A DNA stretch of 64,000 nt, from assembly GCF_001742185.1 (NCBI RefSeq), contig NZ_CP015750.1, positions 4,898,001 to 4,962,000 on the forward strand, in the 5' to 3' direction. Positions 33,733-44,411 of the stretch are shown here, piece by piece. The position numbers and the translations under genes were made by a program. The stretch comes from Pectobacterium wasabiae CFBP 3304. Lineage in GTDB: Bacteria; Pseudomonadota; Gammaproteobacteria; Enterobacterales; Enterobacteriaceae. The notes beneath the pieces were generated by a model, which made no database searches, was not told where the DNA came from, and saw only the letters and a program-made list of their open reading frames with translations. Each line of letters starts with the position of its first letter. Positions within the stretch are counted from its first letter, which is position 1.

Positions 33733-35193
33733 ATGCATAGCAGCGAATCCCACATCAGCCTCACCGTCACTCAGGCTCTGGATAAACTGGAAGCGCTGTA
33801 TGATGATGCCGTCTCGGCACTGCGCGACGCCATCGGAGACTTCATCAACCACGGTACGCTGCCCGATGCCAACGCGCGTGCAGCCGGGTTATTTTCCTAC
33901 CCCGCCTTACGCGTGAGTTGGAACGGCGAATCGACCGGGCATCCGCGCCATCGTGCCTATGGGCGTTTTACCCATCCCGGCAGTTATTCTACCACCGTCA
34001 CCCGTCCTACGTTTTTGCGCGCTTATCTGGCGGAACAGTTGATGCTGCTAGAGGGAGATTATGATGTCACTATTGAAGTCAGCCCGTCACAGCAGGAAAT
34101 TCCGTTTCCCTACGTGCTCGACGGTTCCGATCTGATTCTTGACCGTTCCATGAGCGCTGGCATCGCGAAACATTTCCCGACCACGGAGCTGTCACAGATT
34201 GGAGACGAGACGGCTGATGGCCTGTATCATGCCACCACTACATCGCCATTGTCGCACTTTGACGCGCTGCGTACCGACTTCTCGCTGGCCCGCCTTCGTC
34301 ACTATACCGGCACACCCGTAGAACACATTCAACCGTTCATCCTCTTCACCAACTATACCCGCTATGTTGACGAGTTTGTGCGCTGGGCCTGTGCGCAAAT
34401 TGCCGATCCCGCTAGCCCGTATGAAGCGCTGTCCTGCGCGGGTGGCATCTATATCACCGCCGAGACGCCAAACCCCGAGCAGACGGTGTCCGATCTGGCC
34501 TGGAAGAACCACCAGATGCCCGCCTATCATCTGATTCCTCGTCAGGGTAAAGGGATTACGATGGTCAACATCGGCGTCGGGCCATCCAATGCGAAAACCA
34601 TCTGCGATCATCTCGCGGTAATGCGCCCGCATGCCTGGTTGATGATCGGCCACTGCGGCGGCCTGCGCGAAAGTCAGTCTATTGGCGATTACGTACTGGC
34701 ACACGCTTATCTGCGTGACGATCACGTTTTGGACGCTGTTTTACCACCGGATATCCCGATCCCCAGCATCGCCGAAGTGCAGCGCGCGTTGTACGACGCC
34801 ACCAAGATGGTCAGCGGTATGCCGGGGGAAGAAGTGAAGCAACGCCTGCGCACTGGCACCGTTGTCACCACCGACGATCGCAACTGGGAGCTACGCTACG
34901 CCGCTTCCGCCCTGCGGTTTAATCTTAGCCGCGCCGTTGCCGTGGATATGGAAAGCGCGACAATTGCCGCACAGGGCTATCGCTTCCGTGTGCCTTACGG
35001 TACGCTGCTGTGCGTCTCGGATAAGCCGTTGCACGGTGAGATCAAACTGCCGGGACAGGCGAACCGTTTCTATGAAGGGGCGATTTCGGAGCATTTGCAG
35101 ATTGGCATCTGCGCTATTGACCTGCTGAGGGCGGAAAGCGACAAGCTGCATTCGCGCAAGCTCCGCACCTTTAACGAGCCACCGTTCCGCTAA
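33733..35193 (+). CDS. amn: AMP nucleosidase
   Basis: A 486-residue cytoplasmic enzyme hydrolysing AMP to adenine and ribose 5-phosphate; E. coli Amn is about 484 residues. The N-terminal regulatory domain begins TQALDKLEALYDDAV. The C-terminal nucleoside-phosphorylase-like catalytic domain holds MVNIGVGPSNAKTICDHLAVMRPHAWLMIGHCGG and the signature VDMESATIAAQGYRFRVPYGTLLCVSDKPLHGE. ATG at 33733 is preceded by AAAGGAGAG, ideal, whereas an upstream ATG at 33706 has none. It is co-directional with but probably independent of the ABC operon ending at 33603. In E. coli amn is in the phosphate regulon; no Pho box was identified here. Confidence 0.95.
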   Translation: MHSSESHISLTVTQALDKLEALYDDAVSALRDAIGDFINHGTLPDANARAAGLFSYPALRVSWNGESTGHPRHRAYGRFTHPGSYSTTVTRPTFLRAYLAEQLMLLEGDYDVTIEVSPSQQEIPFPYVLDGSDLILDRSMSAGIAKHFPTTELSQIGDETADGLYHATTTSPLSHFDALRTDFSLARLRHYTGTPVEHIQPFILFTNYTRYVDEFVRWACAQIADPASPYEALSCAGGIYITAETPNPEQTVSDLAWKNHQMPAYHLIPRQGKGITMVNIGVGPSNAKTICDHLAVMRPHAWLMIGHCGGLRESQSIGDYVLAHAYLRDDHVLDAVLPPDIPIPSIAEVQRALYDATKMVSGMPGEEVKQRLRTGTVVTTDDRNWELRYAASALRFNLSRAVAVDMESATIAAQGYRFRVPYGTLLCVSDKPLHGEIKLPGQANRFYEGAISEHLQIGICAIDLLRAESDKLHSRKLRTFNEPPFR

Positions 35194-35215
35194 TCGCATG
35201 ATTTTTTGGTTAGGA

Positions 35216-35243
35216 CAGGCGACCGCATTTATGCGCTCGCCTG
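35216..35243. terminator. Stem-loop between amn and AraC gene
   Basis: CAGGCGA (35216-35222) with TCGCCTG (35237-35243), and inside them CGCAT with ATGCG, give a 12-pair stem with one mismatch and a two-base loop. It lies between convergent genes and may end both transcripts; no long T-run follows on either strand. Confidence 0.5.
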
Positions 35244-35326
35244 AACTGGCCGCCACGTCCGTGGCACTTTCTTGATAGCGGCAAAGAGTGACGTTCAAGC
35301 GCCCATCTTAACGCCAGCAAGATAGG

Positions 35327-36265
35327 CTACTTACGCGCCGCAATCATTTTCGGGTTACGGTTGAAATAGCGTGTAAATGCCAGACTGAAATTAGCGGGAT
35401 GCCGATAGCCGACTTGCCAGGCCGTCTGCGCCACCTGAAACCCCAACTCCAGTAGCTGGTGCGCGCGCTCCATTCGCATCCGTAATAGCATCTGCCCCGG
35501 CGTAGTTGCGAAACAACGGTGAAACCCAAGTTTGAGTCGGGATTCACTCATGCCCGCCTGCGCCGCAATGCAGGCCAGCGTCAGCGGTTCCGGCAGATGT
35601 TCCCGCATCCAGCAACATACCTGCTCCAACTGCTCTCGCTCTTGTGGATGAATAGCGTCACGCCTGTCTTTCGGTTGCAGGATATACCGATACTGTGACA
35701 GCAGGCTTAAGGCATGAATATGGCGATTCAGCGGATCGGCGTCACTACACAGCGCATTGACATGAATCTGACTGGCCGAAGATACCGATGTAAACGCGTG
35801 CAGTCGCACGTCATCGTCACTGAACAGTTGTGCCGCACAGGCCGAACCAAAATAGCGTGCCGCCGCTGTTTTCTCTACCAGCAGCCGCAACTGATCGACA
35901 TGCGGTTGAGCCTGATAACGGCGTTCGCCCACACAGGAGCCAAACGTCGTGATAGTGACATGTTGCTCACGAAACCAGACCTGTGAGCCGCTGCTGTCGC
36001 AATAGGCCGACTCCCCTGCCAGCGCAAACGTCATAACCAGCATTGGCTGTGAATGTGGATTGTGGGTTTCCTCCACCCATGCACGACGTGGCCGGTATTG
36101 CGAGCGCGCTAACGACAGACCGGCATCAATACGGCTGAAATCCGACCAGCATTCACCAATATCGCCTGGCAAAGTGCGACGTGCACCTGAGATATCAACC
36201 TCACTCGCACAGCACCGATCGCCTGCTGGTTTTTCACTTCGCCTCTGTCGCTGTCTTTGCATCAT
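35327..36265 (-). CDS. AraC-family regulator, PchR/YbtA-like
   Basis: A 312-residue regulator with a C-terminal AraC DNA-binding domain (LTLACIAAQAGMSESRLKLGFHRCF through HPANFSLAFTRYFNRNPKM). The N-terminal half and the ESRLKLGFHRCFATTPGQML pattern fit the siderophore-sensing PchR/AlcR/YbtA branch. ATG at 36265 (or 36262) follows GAGGGAAG; an upstream ATG at 36370 would place coding sequence over the Fur-like site. It is divergent from the methyltransferase gene. Likely ligand: a ferric siderophore or related small molecule, by family analogy. Confidence 0.82.
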   Translation of the reverse strand: MMQRQRQRRSEKPAGDRCCASEVDISGARRTLPGDIGECWSDFSRIDAGLSLARSQYRPRRAWVEETHNPHSQPMLVMTFALAGESAYCDSSGSQVWFREQHVTITTFGSCVGERRYQAQPHVDQLRLLVEKTAAARYFGSACAAQLFSDDDVRLHAFTSVSSASQIHVNALCSDADPLNRHIHALSLLSQYRYILQPKDRRDAIHPQEREQLEQVCCWMREHLPEPLTLACIAAQAGMSESRLKLGFHRCFATTPGQMLLRMRMERAHQLLELGFQVAQTAWQVGYRHPANFSLAFTRYFNRNPKMIAARK

Positions 36266-36318
36266 CTTCCCTCGCCGTTTTGCATATGAAAAACGCCGTC
36301 TCGCATAACAATGAACAT

Positions 36319-36337
36319 AATAACCATTCTCATTTAT
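36319..36337. promoter_or_regulatory. Candidate Fur box between AraC and methyltransferase genes
   Basis: On the minus strand these 19 bases match GATAATGATAATCATTATC at about 12 positions, with the typical AATGAGAAT core. The site lies in the divergent promoter region, so iron repression of both genes is plausible. Confidence 0.45.
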
Positions 36338-36384
36338 AGATAGCATATTCCCTATCGACTGACCATCCATGAGAAAGATCGCTT

Positions 36385-37371
36385 ATGAACCCACTAGAGA
36401 CACTATGGCAGCTTGCCGCCAGCAGCGTGAAAGCCGACGCTTTACATCTGGCGCTAGAACAGCAGATTTTCGACCGGTTGGAGGATGCCACCACGCCGGA
36501 ACAACTGGCGGAAGCGCTGGGGTGGCAGCCGGAGAAAACCGGATTTCTGCTTGAGATCCTATGGAGTATGCAGCTTTTGACGCGCCATCATGGCAGTTAT
36601 CGAACCGCATCCGCCAGCGCAGCCGTGCTCTGTCGCAGCAGTCCGCGCTTTTTGGGTGATGCCTGGCGTTTTCGCCTCACCAGCCTGCGCCAGTTTGGTC
36701 AGGGACTCCGCGACGGAATGCACCAGCCGCTGCCCACACAGTTGAGCGAATTACCGCGCGATGCGGCGTGGGCCAACGCGGCAGAACAGCAAATCGCGCA
36801 GGAGCAGCGATCGGTAACCGCAGACCTTGCCGATCAACTGATCTCCAGCCTGCCGGATTTCCCACAAATCAGGCACATTCTCGATCTGGGCGGTGGCCCC
36901 GGCTGGGTGACGATTACGCTGGCGCTACGCCACGCGCAGATCTCCGGCACAGTCTATGACCTGCCGCAAACCGCTGCCGTGGCACAGCGTAATATCGACA
37001 ATGCCGGGTTATCCGCACGAGTGTCAGCACAAGGCGGGACGTTTCCCAGCGAAAAATACGATCTGATCTGGAGTTCCTCCTTCCTGCATTTTATCGAGGA
37101 CATTCCCGCCATGCTGGCAACGCTTTACCACACACTCGCGCCAGAGGGAACGCTGGTCCTCGCACAGGCAGAAATTAGCGAAGAAGCCAACGCCGCTGCT
37201 CCGGTTCTGCCGTTTTATCTGCCGATGCAAATGAGTGGACGCCACGTCACACGAGAAGGACAACTTACACAGTGGTTATTGAAGGCGGGTTTTACCTCTG
37301 TCGAAACCCGACGTCATCAGGCATTTCCCATGGCGCCGTTAAATGTCCTGATTGCCCGTAAACACAGGTAA
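36385..37371 (+). CDS. SAM-dependent O-methyltransferase
   Basis: A 328-residue protein of the plant-type/antibiotic O-methyltransferase family. An N-terminal winged-helix dimerisation domain (LALEQQIFDRLEDATTPEQLAEALG) is followed by a Rossmann SAM domain with motif I ILDLGGGPGWVTITLAL and the DLPQTAAVAQRNI motif that follows it. These enzymes usually methylate small aromatic or polyketide-like hydroxyl groups in secondary metabolism. Paired divergently with a PchR-like regulator around a Fur-like site, it may modify an iron-related metabolite, but no other biosynthetic gene is in the window. Confidence 0.82.
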   Translation: MNPLETLWQLAASSVKADALHLALEQQIFDRLEDATTPEQLAEALGWQPEKTGFLLEILWSMQLLTRHHGSYRTASASAAVLCRSSPRFLGDAWRFRLTSLRQFGQGLRDGMHQPLPTQLSELPRDAAWANAAEQQIAQEQRSVTADLADQLISSLPDFPQIRHILDLGGGPGWVTITLALRHAQISGTVYDLPQTAAVAQRNIDNAGLSARVSAQGGTFPSEKYDLIWSSSFLHFIEDIPAMLATLYHTLAPEGTLVLAQAEISEEANAAAPVLPFYLPMQMSGRHVTREGQLTQWLLKAGFTSVETRRHQAFPMAPLNVLIARKHR

Positions 37372-37415
37372 TAGCGGTACGCCATAGCGTAGCGAAAATG
37401 CGGAGAGACAGATGC

Positions 37416-37444
37416 AAAAAGCCAGTCAGTGTGTGCTGACTGGC
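37416..37444 (-). terminator. Intrinsic terminator of chemoreceptor gene
   Basis: GCCAGTCAG (37421-37429) pairs perfectly with CTGACTGGC (37436-37444). On the minus strand the stem is followed by TTTTT (plus-strand A-run 37416-37420). It could also stop the methyltransferase transcript arriving from the other side. Its core is repeated at 40053-40082. Confidence 0.65.
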
Positions 37445-37526
37445 AAGTAAAACCTTTATGACACTGTCTATTTATTATACTTCCCTATTTCTTATATATC
37501 CCTGACATGCTGGCAGCCATAATTTT

Positions 37527-37604
37527 TATACCCGTCATACTTCAAGTTGCATCTGTGGTCTTCAAAACATTAACGTCTTGTCCTGAAACTCGAATTATTT
37601 AGAG
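37527..37604. repeat. Intergenic enterobacterial repeat, short copy
   Basis: It begins TACCCGTCATACTTCAAGTT and ends with CTCGAATTATTTAGAG. The same ends, in reverse orientation, bound the longer copy at 49058-49248, and a degenerate copy lies at 39473-39530. The pattern recalls repeats common in Yersinia, Serratia and soft-rot bacteria. Confidence 0.7.
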
Positions 37605-37612
37605 CATCTATA

Positions 37613-39274
37613 TCAGAAACTTGTCCAATCTGATGCACCTGAGGCTGATGCACTGGCAGACGCTGGGAGCCTGGCAAGCGAGAGAGTCTGCGTTGCTGGC
37701 TTCGGTGTTGAGAGTCCATAGTTCGCTATTTTGAACACCGAGACTTCTCTGACAAGTTGATCCGCCTGTTCCTTGAGACTTTGTGCTGCCGCCGCAGATT
37801 CCTCCACCAACGCGGCATTCTGCTGTGTTGTCTGATCCATTTGGCTAACGGCAATACCGACCTGTTCGACTCCCGTCGACTGTTCAGCACTGGCGGAGCT
37901 AATCTCTGATACGGTATCGCTCAACTGCCGGATAGACTCCACAACCTGCTGCATCGTTTCCCCTGCTTTATTCACCAGCACAGAACCACGCTCGGTGCGT
38001 TCAACACTCGCAGTAATCAGATTTTTGATTTCTTTAGCAGCTTCTGCACTACGTTGCGCGAGGTTACGCACTTCACCCGCAACAACAGCAAACCCCCGTC
38101 CTTGTTCGCCCGCTCGGGCAGCTTCAACGGCGGCGTTAAGCGCCAAAATATTCGTCTGGAACGCAATACTATCGATGACGTTAATAATATCGACAATGCT
38201 GCGCGAACTATCATTAATGGCCTTCATCGTATCCACTACGTCATTGACAACATTCCCTCCCTGAAGCGCCACGGTGCTCGCATTTTGGGCTAGCGTATTA
38301 GCCTGGCGGGCATTGTCGGCATTATTTTTTACCGTCATACCTAATTGCGTCATGGTCGAAGACGTTTCTTCCAGCGCACTCGCCTGTTCTTCGGTCCGTG
38401 ATGACAAATCAGCATTACCCTGAGCAATCTGCATACTGGCGGTGGCAACACTCTCTGCATTGTTTCTAACGCCAACCACCATTCGTGTCAGCGCCGCTTG
38501 CATTTCCTGCATTGCCTCTAACAACAAGCCGGTCTCATCGCGATTATTGACGACAATAGAACCACTCAAGTCACCCACACTGATGCGCTTCGCAGAAGAA
38601 AGTGCAATAGATAACGGTCCGGTGACGCTTCGGGTTAACAGCCAGGCAGTAAAGCAGCCTAAAACAGCGGAGAAGATCGATAGCACTAACATCCACAACA
38701 GCGCATCGTGGATATATTCTTTCGTCGCCTGTTTGGAATGATCAACAAACGATACCTGTAACGCAGCTAACTCGCTGAGCTTGGTGAAATAGAGCGACTG
38801 GACAGTGGCGATATCGCCAAACACCAATTCGGTAGCCAGCGCATCCTCACCTTCCATCGCATAGTCAACGGCTTTATTAATACTCAGGCTATACTGTTTT
38901 CTGATATCGATAAGTTGATTAAATAACTCCCGTCCTTTTCCCGCGTTGATACGACTATCGAGGGTTTTATATATTTCACCAGCCGAATGGGTCGTTTTTA
39001 CGATGATCGCCTTGAGAGCCTGCTTTTCCTGAACCTTATCCCCAGGAAGGAGGATAATATCGCGTAATGTGCGAACATTGGTATTTAATATATCTTGAAT
39101 ATCACGCACCATATCGACTTTTGGCATTCTGTCCTCAGTAATCCCATCGACTTCGGCACCAATATTTTTCATGAAATAGTAGCCCACTGATGACAAAATG
39201 AGTGTCAATATGATTAACACACCAAACCCTAGAGAAAGCCGATTTCCAATTTTTATATTTTTAAATAAATCCAT
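37613..39274 (-). CDS. Methyl-accepting chemotaxis protein (4HB sensor)
   Basis: A 553-residue chemoreceptor: a first membrane segment (about 12-34), a four-helix-bundle periplasmic sensor (about 35-190), a second membrane segment (about 191-212), HAMP (about 213-265) and a long cytoplasmic coiled coil. The signalling tip is [21 protein letters not shown] then [19 protein letters not shown]. Methylation helices contain [20 protein letters not shown]. The last five residues DWTSF resemble the NWETF tail that tethers CheR/CheB in high-abundance receptors, so it is probably adaptation-competent. The ligand is unknown. It stands alone. Confidence 0.93.
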   Translation of the reverse strand: MDLFKNIKIGNRLSLGFGVLIILTLILSSVGYYFMKNIGAEVDGITEDRMPKVDMVRDIQDILNTNVRTLRDIILLPGDKVQEKQALKAIIVKTTHSAGEIYKTLDSRINAGKGRELFNQLIDIRKQYSLSINKAVDYAMEGEDALATELVFGDIATVQSLYFTKLSELAALQVSFVDHSKQATKEYIHDALLWMLVLSIFSAVLGCFTAWLLTRSVTGPLSIALSSAKRISVGDLSGSIVVNNRDETGLLLEAMQEMQAALTRMVVGVRNNAESVATASMQIAQGNADLSSRTEEQASALEETSSTMTQLGMTVKNNADNARQANTLAQNASTVALQGGNVVNDVVDTMKAINDSSRSIVDIINVIDSIAFQTNILALNAAVEAARAGEQGRGFAVVAGEVRNLAQRSAEAAKEIKNLITASVERTERGSVLVNKAGETMQQVVESIRQLSDTVSEISSASAEQSTGVEQVGIAVSQMDQTTQQNAALVEESAAAAQSLKEQADQLVREVSVFKIANYGLSTPKPATQTLSLARLPASASASASGASDWTSF

Positions 39275-39472
39275 GTTAACACCAGAATTTTACATTTTTA
39301 CAAAAGTTTTACCCTATTGCGATTGATAGACATATTACCTACTGTTTATCAAACAAAATACGACAAACGGTAAAGCGAATCGTTATCATAACAGGGTCCC
39401 TGGCCCCTCTAAATTTCTTATTTTTAGATACATGAGGCAGAATACTGGCATAAGAAATTCATTTAGCCATAG

Positions 39473-39530
39473 ATATACCTGTAACACTTCAAGCCGCGTG
39501 CACACTGAATCCCTGCAACTCGAATTATTG
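39473..39530. repeat. Degenerate copy of intergenic repeat
   Basis: It keeps ACTTCAAG near one end and CTCGAATTATT at the other, matching the ends of the copies at 37527-37604 and 49058-49248, with a shortened and diverged middle. Confidence 0.5.
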
Positions 39531-40052
39531 CGGATATAGCTTTAAAATTATATAAATGTTGACAGAACTTGCTTACTGAAATTGTTTACCTGGTAAAGTA
39601 ACTCGCCCCTCTTTTTATTTCGTCCTAAGCATCACACGATGTACGCGAATAATTTAAAGCAAACCATTTCTAAAATGATGGCTCTGTTTTCATTTTTCGC
39701 CTCACCCAATTTGGCGCCCGCTACGTTTAGTTAATGTTATGGAATAATAAAAACAACGTAGAGAGTCAACCAACTACGTTCTATAACCTTACACTATCAT
39801 AAATAGAAGATCGATCGAAAATAACGATCATTAAACCGTTCAATCCCCTCTATTCGATCGTTTTTTTCTATCAGAAAAGAAGTTCCGATTTTAATTAATT
39901 AACATTAATTTATAAGTTAGAAGGCTAATAGTTTAGAGTGCATCAAAATAGTGTCCATACCACGACGTTGTGAGGCCTTAGATATAGTGTAACATTGATG
40001 AACTAATTAGATTTTAAACATAAAAGCAGACCACTGATGCCCATCAATGCAA

Positions 40053-40082
40053 AAAACCAGTCAGTGAGAGCTGACTGGTTTT
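40053..40082 (-). terminator. Intrinsic terminator of patA
   Basis: AAAACCAGTCAG (40053-40064) pairs perfectly with CTGACTGGTTTT (40071-40082); the stem is followed by a T-rich stretch on the minus strand. It lies 44 bases past the patA stop. It shares its CCAGTCAG/CTGACTGG core with the terminator at 37416-37444. Confidence 0.75.
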
Positions 40083-40125
40083 CGGGATGAGCGTAATAGG
40101 GTACGGCGTGTTTCCGTCTCGTTTT

Positions 40126-41852
<1,727 letters not shown>

Positions 41853-43277
41853 TCAGTGCCGGATCATGATATGACGCACGATGGTGTAATCTTCCAGCCC
41901 GTACATCGACATATCTTTGCCGTAGCCGGATAGCTTCTGTCCACCATGCGGCATTTCACTGACTAACATGAAGTGGGTGTTCACCCAGGTACAACCGTAT
42001 TGAAGACACGCGGCCAGACGGTGTGCTCGCCCGATATCGCGCGTCCAAACCGACGAAGCCAGCCCGTAATGCGAGGCATTCGCCCAGCCAATCACCTGCG
42101 CTTCATCGTCGAACGGCGTAATCGAGATGACGGGGCCAAACACCTCTTTCTGAACAATTTCATCTTCCTGCTTCGCGCCTGCCAACACCGTCGGTTGGAA
42201 ATAGAATCCCTGCCCTTTCACCCGCTCGCCACCGGTCACGACCGTGATGTGCGGCAGCGCTTTGGCGCGTTCGACAAAGCCAATCACACGTTCAAGCTGC
42301 GGCTCCGTAATCAACGGCCCCAACTCGGTCGTTTCATCATGCGGGTCGCCCATTTTCAGCGTTGCCACCGCTTTTCCTAATGCTCCAACAACCTCATCGT
42401 AAATCGCACGTTGCACATACAGCCGACAGGCGGCGGTACAGTCTTGCCCTGCGTTGTAAAAACCGAAACTACGGATCCCATCAACGACCTGATCGATATC
42501 TGCATCATCGAACACAATCACGGGTGCCTTGCCGCCCAACTCCATATGCGTGCGTTTTACGCTGGCCGCCGTATGGGCAAGAATATGTGATCCGGTCGCG
42601 ATCGAACCGGTTAGCGACACCATATTTACTTTCTCATGCCCTGTCAGCGCATCACCGATGTCCGCGCCACGCCCGAACAGGATATTCACCACGCCAGCAG
42701 GGAGTATCTCCGCCAGCAAATGTGCCAGATAGAATGTCGTCAGCGGAGTTTGCTCCGCCGGTTTCAACACCACGCAGTTTCCCGCCGCCAGCGCCGGTGC
42801 CAGCTTCCACGATGCCATCATCAGCGGGTAATTCCACGGGGCGATGGACGCCACCACGCCAACCGGATCGCGCCGTATCATGGAGGTGTGCCCTTCCAGA
42901 TACTCTCCCGCCGCCGAACCGCTTAGACAACGCGCCGCACCAGCAAAAAAGCGAAAGACATCCGCCACCGCCGGCACTTCATCATTCAGCGCCGCATGAT
43001 AGGGCTTGCCGCAGTTCAGTGATTCCAGCTCGGCGAACGCCTCAGCATTTTCCTCAATGGCATCGGCAATCCGTAACAGCAGCGTCGCGCGGGTTTTCGG
43101 CGTGGTCTGTCCCCAGTGTGCAAAGGCGGACTCTGCGGCCAGAACGGCTGCATCAACCTGGTGCAGATCGGCCTGCGCAATGGCGGTAATTTGCTCTCCC
43201 GTTGCGGGGTTGAATACCGCCAATGCCTCGCCGTTTCCCGCGACCAGCTTGCCGTCTATCAGTAATTTGTCATGCAT
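41853..43277 (-). CDS. patD: Gamma-aminobutyraldehyde dehydrogenase PatD
   Basis: A 474-residue aldehyde dehydrogenase, matching E. coli PatD/YdcW in length and motifs. NAD-binding [22 protein letters not shown], general base glutamate in [17 protein letters not shown], and the nucleophilic cysteine in [16 protein letters not shown]. It oxidises 4-aminobutanal, the PatA product, to GABA with NAD. A cation-pi tryptophan typical of aminoaldehyde dehydrogenases is plausible in VWTRD/CTWVNTH near the C-terminus. It lies upstream of patA on the same strand, 320 bases away. Confidence 0.93.
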   Translation of the reverse strand: MHDKLLIDGKLVAGNGEALAVFNPATGEQITAIAQADLHQVDAAVLAAESAFAHWGQTTPKTRATLLLRIADAIEENAEAFAELESLNCGKPYHAALNDEVPAVADVFRFFAGAARCLSGSAAGEYLEGHTSMIRRDPVGVVASIAPWNYPLMMASWKLAPALAAGNCVVLKPAEQTPLTTFYLAHLLAEILPAGVVNILFGRGADIGDALTGHEKVNMVSLTGSIATGSHILAHTAASVKRTHMELGGKAPVIVFDDADIDQVVDGIRSFGFYNAGQDCTAACRLYVQRAIYDEVVGALGKAVATLKMGDPHDETTELGPLITEPQLERVIGFVERAKALPHITVVTGGERVKGQGFYFQPTVLAGAKQEDEIVQKEVFGPVISITPFDDEAQVIGWANASHYGLASSVWTRDIGRAHRLAACLQYGCTWVNTHFMLVSEMPHGGQKLSGYGKDMSMYGLEDYTIVRHIMIRH

Positions 43278-43396
43278 ACATTTTCCTTACAGAGAGAAAA
43301 CGATCGTGTTTTTCATCACTATCTGCAAAATGTCTGTGCAAAAAACCTGCCACGTTATGTTAATAGTCAATCCGTTCTGCTACAGGTGGCATCAAA

Positions 43397-43552
43397 CTAA
43401 GGCGTGTTACCCGACGCTTTCTTCGTCTGGGTCGCGGCCTGTCTCGCTTCCTCTGCCAGCGCTTCAATCTCTTCTTCCGTCAGTTGATCTGACGCTTCAT
43501 GCACCTTTGCCAGCCCTTCGCTGACCGTCACCTCTTTAGGATCGTCCTTCAT
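43397..43552 (-). CDS. Small acidic helical protein, unknown function
   Basis: A 51-residue frame: MKDDPKEVTVSEGLAKV, then HEASDQLTEEEIEALAEEAR, then QAATQTKKASGNTP. It is strongly acidic and predicted helical in the centre, with coding-like codon use. AGAGGA lies seven bases before the ATG at 43552, a good ribosome-binding site; an in-frame ATG at 43558 is too close to it. I do not recognise the family. It sits upstream of patD on the same strand with 119 bases between, and opposite the Fur-controlled sigma factor gene. Confidence 0.6.
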   Translation of the reverse strand: MKDDPKEVTVSEGLAKVHEASDQLTEEEIEALAEEARQAATQTKKASGNTP

Positions 43553-43659
43553 CGTCATTCCTCTCAATCAAATAATACGTCGACAAAGATAAGTGTAGTC
43601 GACGGCAAAAATCCGCCAACCTGAAGAAGATTTAACACTGCTTTCCGATTCGTCATATG

Positions 43660-43674
43660 TGATAATAATTATCA
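43660..43674. promoter_or_regulatory. Fur box before ECF sigma gene
   Basis: TGATAATAATTATCA is a perfect 15-base palindrome and contains the hexamers of the Fur consensus (GATAAT and ATTATC). It lies 128 bases upstream of the sigma factor gene, the expected iron switch for a FecI-type system. It is also 108 bases upstream of the small protein at 43552, on the other strand. Confidence 0.75.
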
Positions 43675-43802
43675 ATTACATCATATTTATTATTCAGGGC
43701 CTTACCCCGTCGACGTCAACGGACAGTATTACGCACCGTGACAAGGGAAAGGGGTTCTGTTGCCGCAGAGTCGGCGGGAAGGTCACCTGACGGGACGTTG
43801 GC

Positions 43803-44312
43803 ATGTCAGAGTCTGAACTCAGAATGCTGTTCAACCACTATGCAGAACGGTTAGAACGCTATCTCAATCATAAACTGCGCGACCCTCAAACAGCGGCAGA
43901 TCTGGTGCAAGAGAGTTTTTTACGGCTGGCACAACGGCTGGAGCAGCAGGATGATGTAGACGACAAGAAAGCGTATCTCTATAAAACAGCCAATAATTTG
44001 CTGCTCGACCACGTCCGCCACCAGCAGCGCTGGCAGATGGCCGCGTGTGTTGACGACGTGGATACGACGCTGGACTCTCTGCCGGATGCCACTCCCCAAC
44101 TCGATCGAGCAGCGATCGCTCAACAGGAACTGGAGCGTCTGGCAAACGTACTGGCAACATTGCCTGAACGCACGCAGCAGATATTTCACCTACACCGGTT
44201 TGAACACATGATGCAGGCACAAATTGCTCAGCAGTTGGATATTTCCCTCAGCACCGTTGAGAAACATCTTGCTATGGCTCTGCATGCCATGCTGACGATC
44301 CGCTCCTCATGA
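43803..44312 (+). CDS. FecI/HasI-type ECF sigma factor
   Basis: A 169-residue iron-starvation sigma factor. Region 2 reads MLFNHYAERLERYLNHKL, then AADLVQESFLRLAQRLEQQ. Region 4 reads LATLPERTQQIFHLHRFEHMMQAQIAQQLDISLSTVEKHLAMALH. It directs RNA polymerase to the receptor (and probably anti-sigma) gene when the receptor signals substrate binding. A Fur box stands upstream and the FecR-type gene follows 99 bases downstream with its own promoter-like element. ATG at 43803 is preceded by GGGACG only, a weak site. In Serratia the equivalent is HasI. Confidence 0.92.
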   Translation: MSESELRMLFNHYAERLERYLNHKLRDPQTAADLVQESFLRLAQRLEQQDDVDDKKAYLYKTANNLLLDHVRHQQRWQMAACVDDVDTTLDSLPDATPQLDRAAIAQQELERLANVLATLPERTQQIFHLHRFEHMMQAQIAQQLDISLSTVEKHLAMALHAMLTIRSS

Positions 44313-44346
44313 AAATAGTCGCCAATAATGAAATAATCACAAATTA

Positions 44347-44385
44347 TTTACGGGTTTATTGCCCTCAGACGTCTACTTATTTAGA
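44347..44385 (+). promoter_or_regulatory. Promoter-like element A, probable ECF sigma target
   Basis: 39 bases that match the element at 45503-45541 at 30 positions. Two blocks are conserved: TTTACGGGTT at the upstream end and CGTCT about 16 bases further, followed by TATTTAGA. The layout (conserved blocks at -35 and -10 spacing) fits a sigma-factor-specific promoter. It ends 26 bases before the anti-sigma gene. Confidence 0.6.
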
Positions 44386-44411
44386 GACCCTACCCACTCT
44401 AGGCCTATAAC

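Larger units (their letters stand above)
39275..40125. other. Long AT-rich intergenic region
   Basis: 851 bases without a recognisable gene. It holds a degenerate copy of the intergenic repeat (39473-39530), an inverted AACGTAG/CTACGTT pair (39755-39761 and 39774-39780), and the aminotransferase terminator near 40053. The rest is low-complexity and AT-rich; the first part is the chemoreceptor promoter region. Confidence 0.4.

Noticed and set aside
35327..37371. Inclusion of the AraC/methyltransferase pair in the Zur-linked ABC locus as a metallophore synthesis module
   Set aside because: AMP nucleosidase and a hairpin separate them, the regulatory site looks like Fur rather than Zur, and O-methyltransferases are not known opine metallophore synthases.
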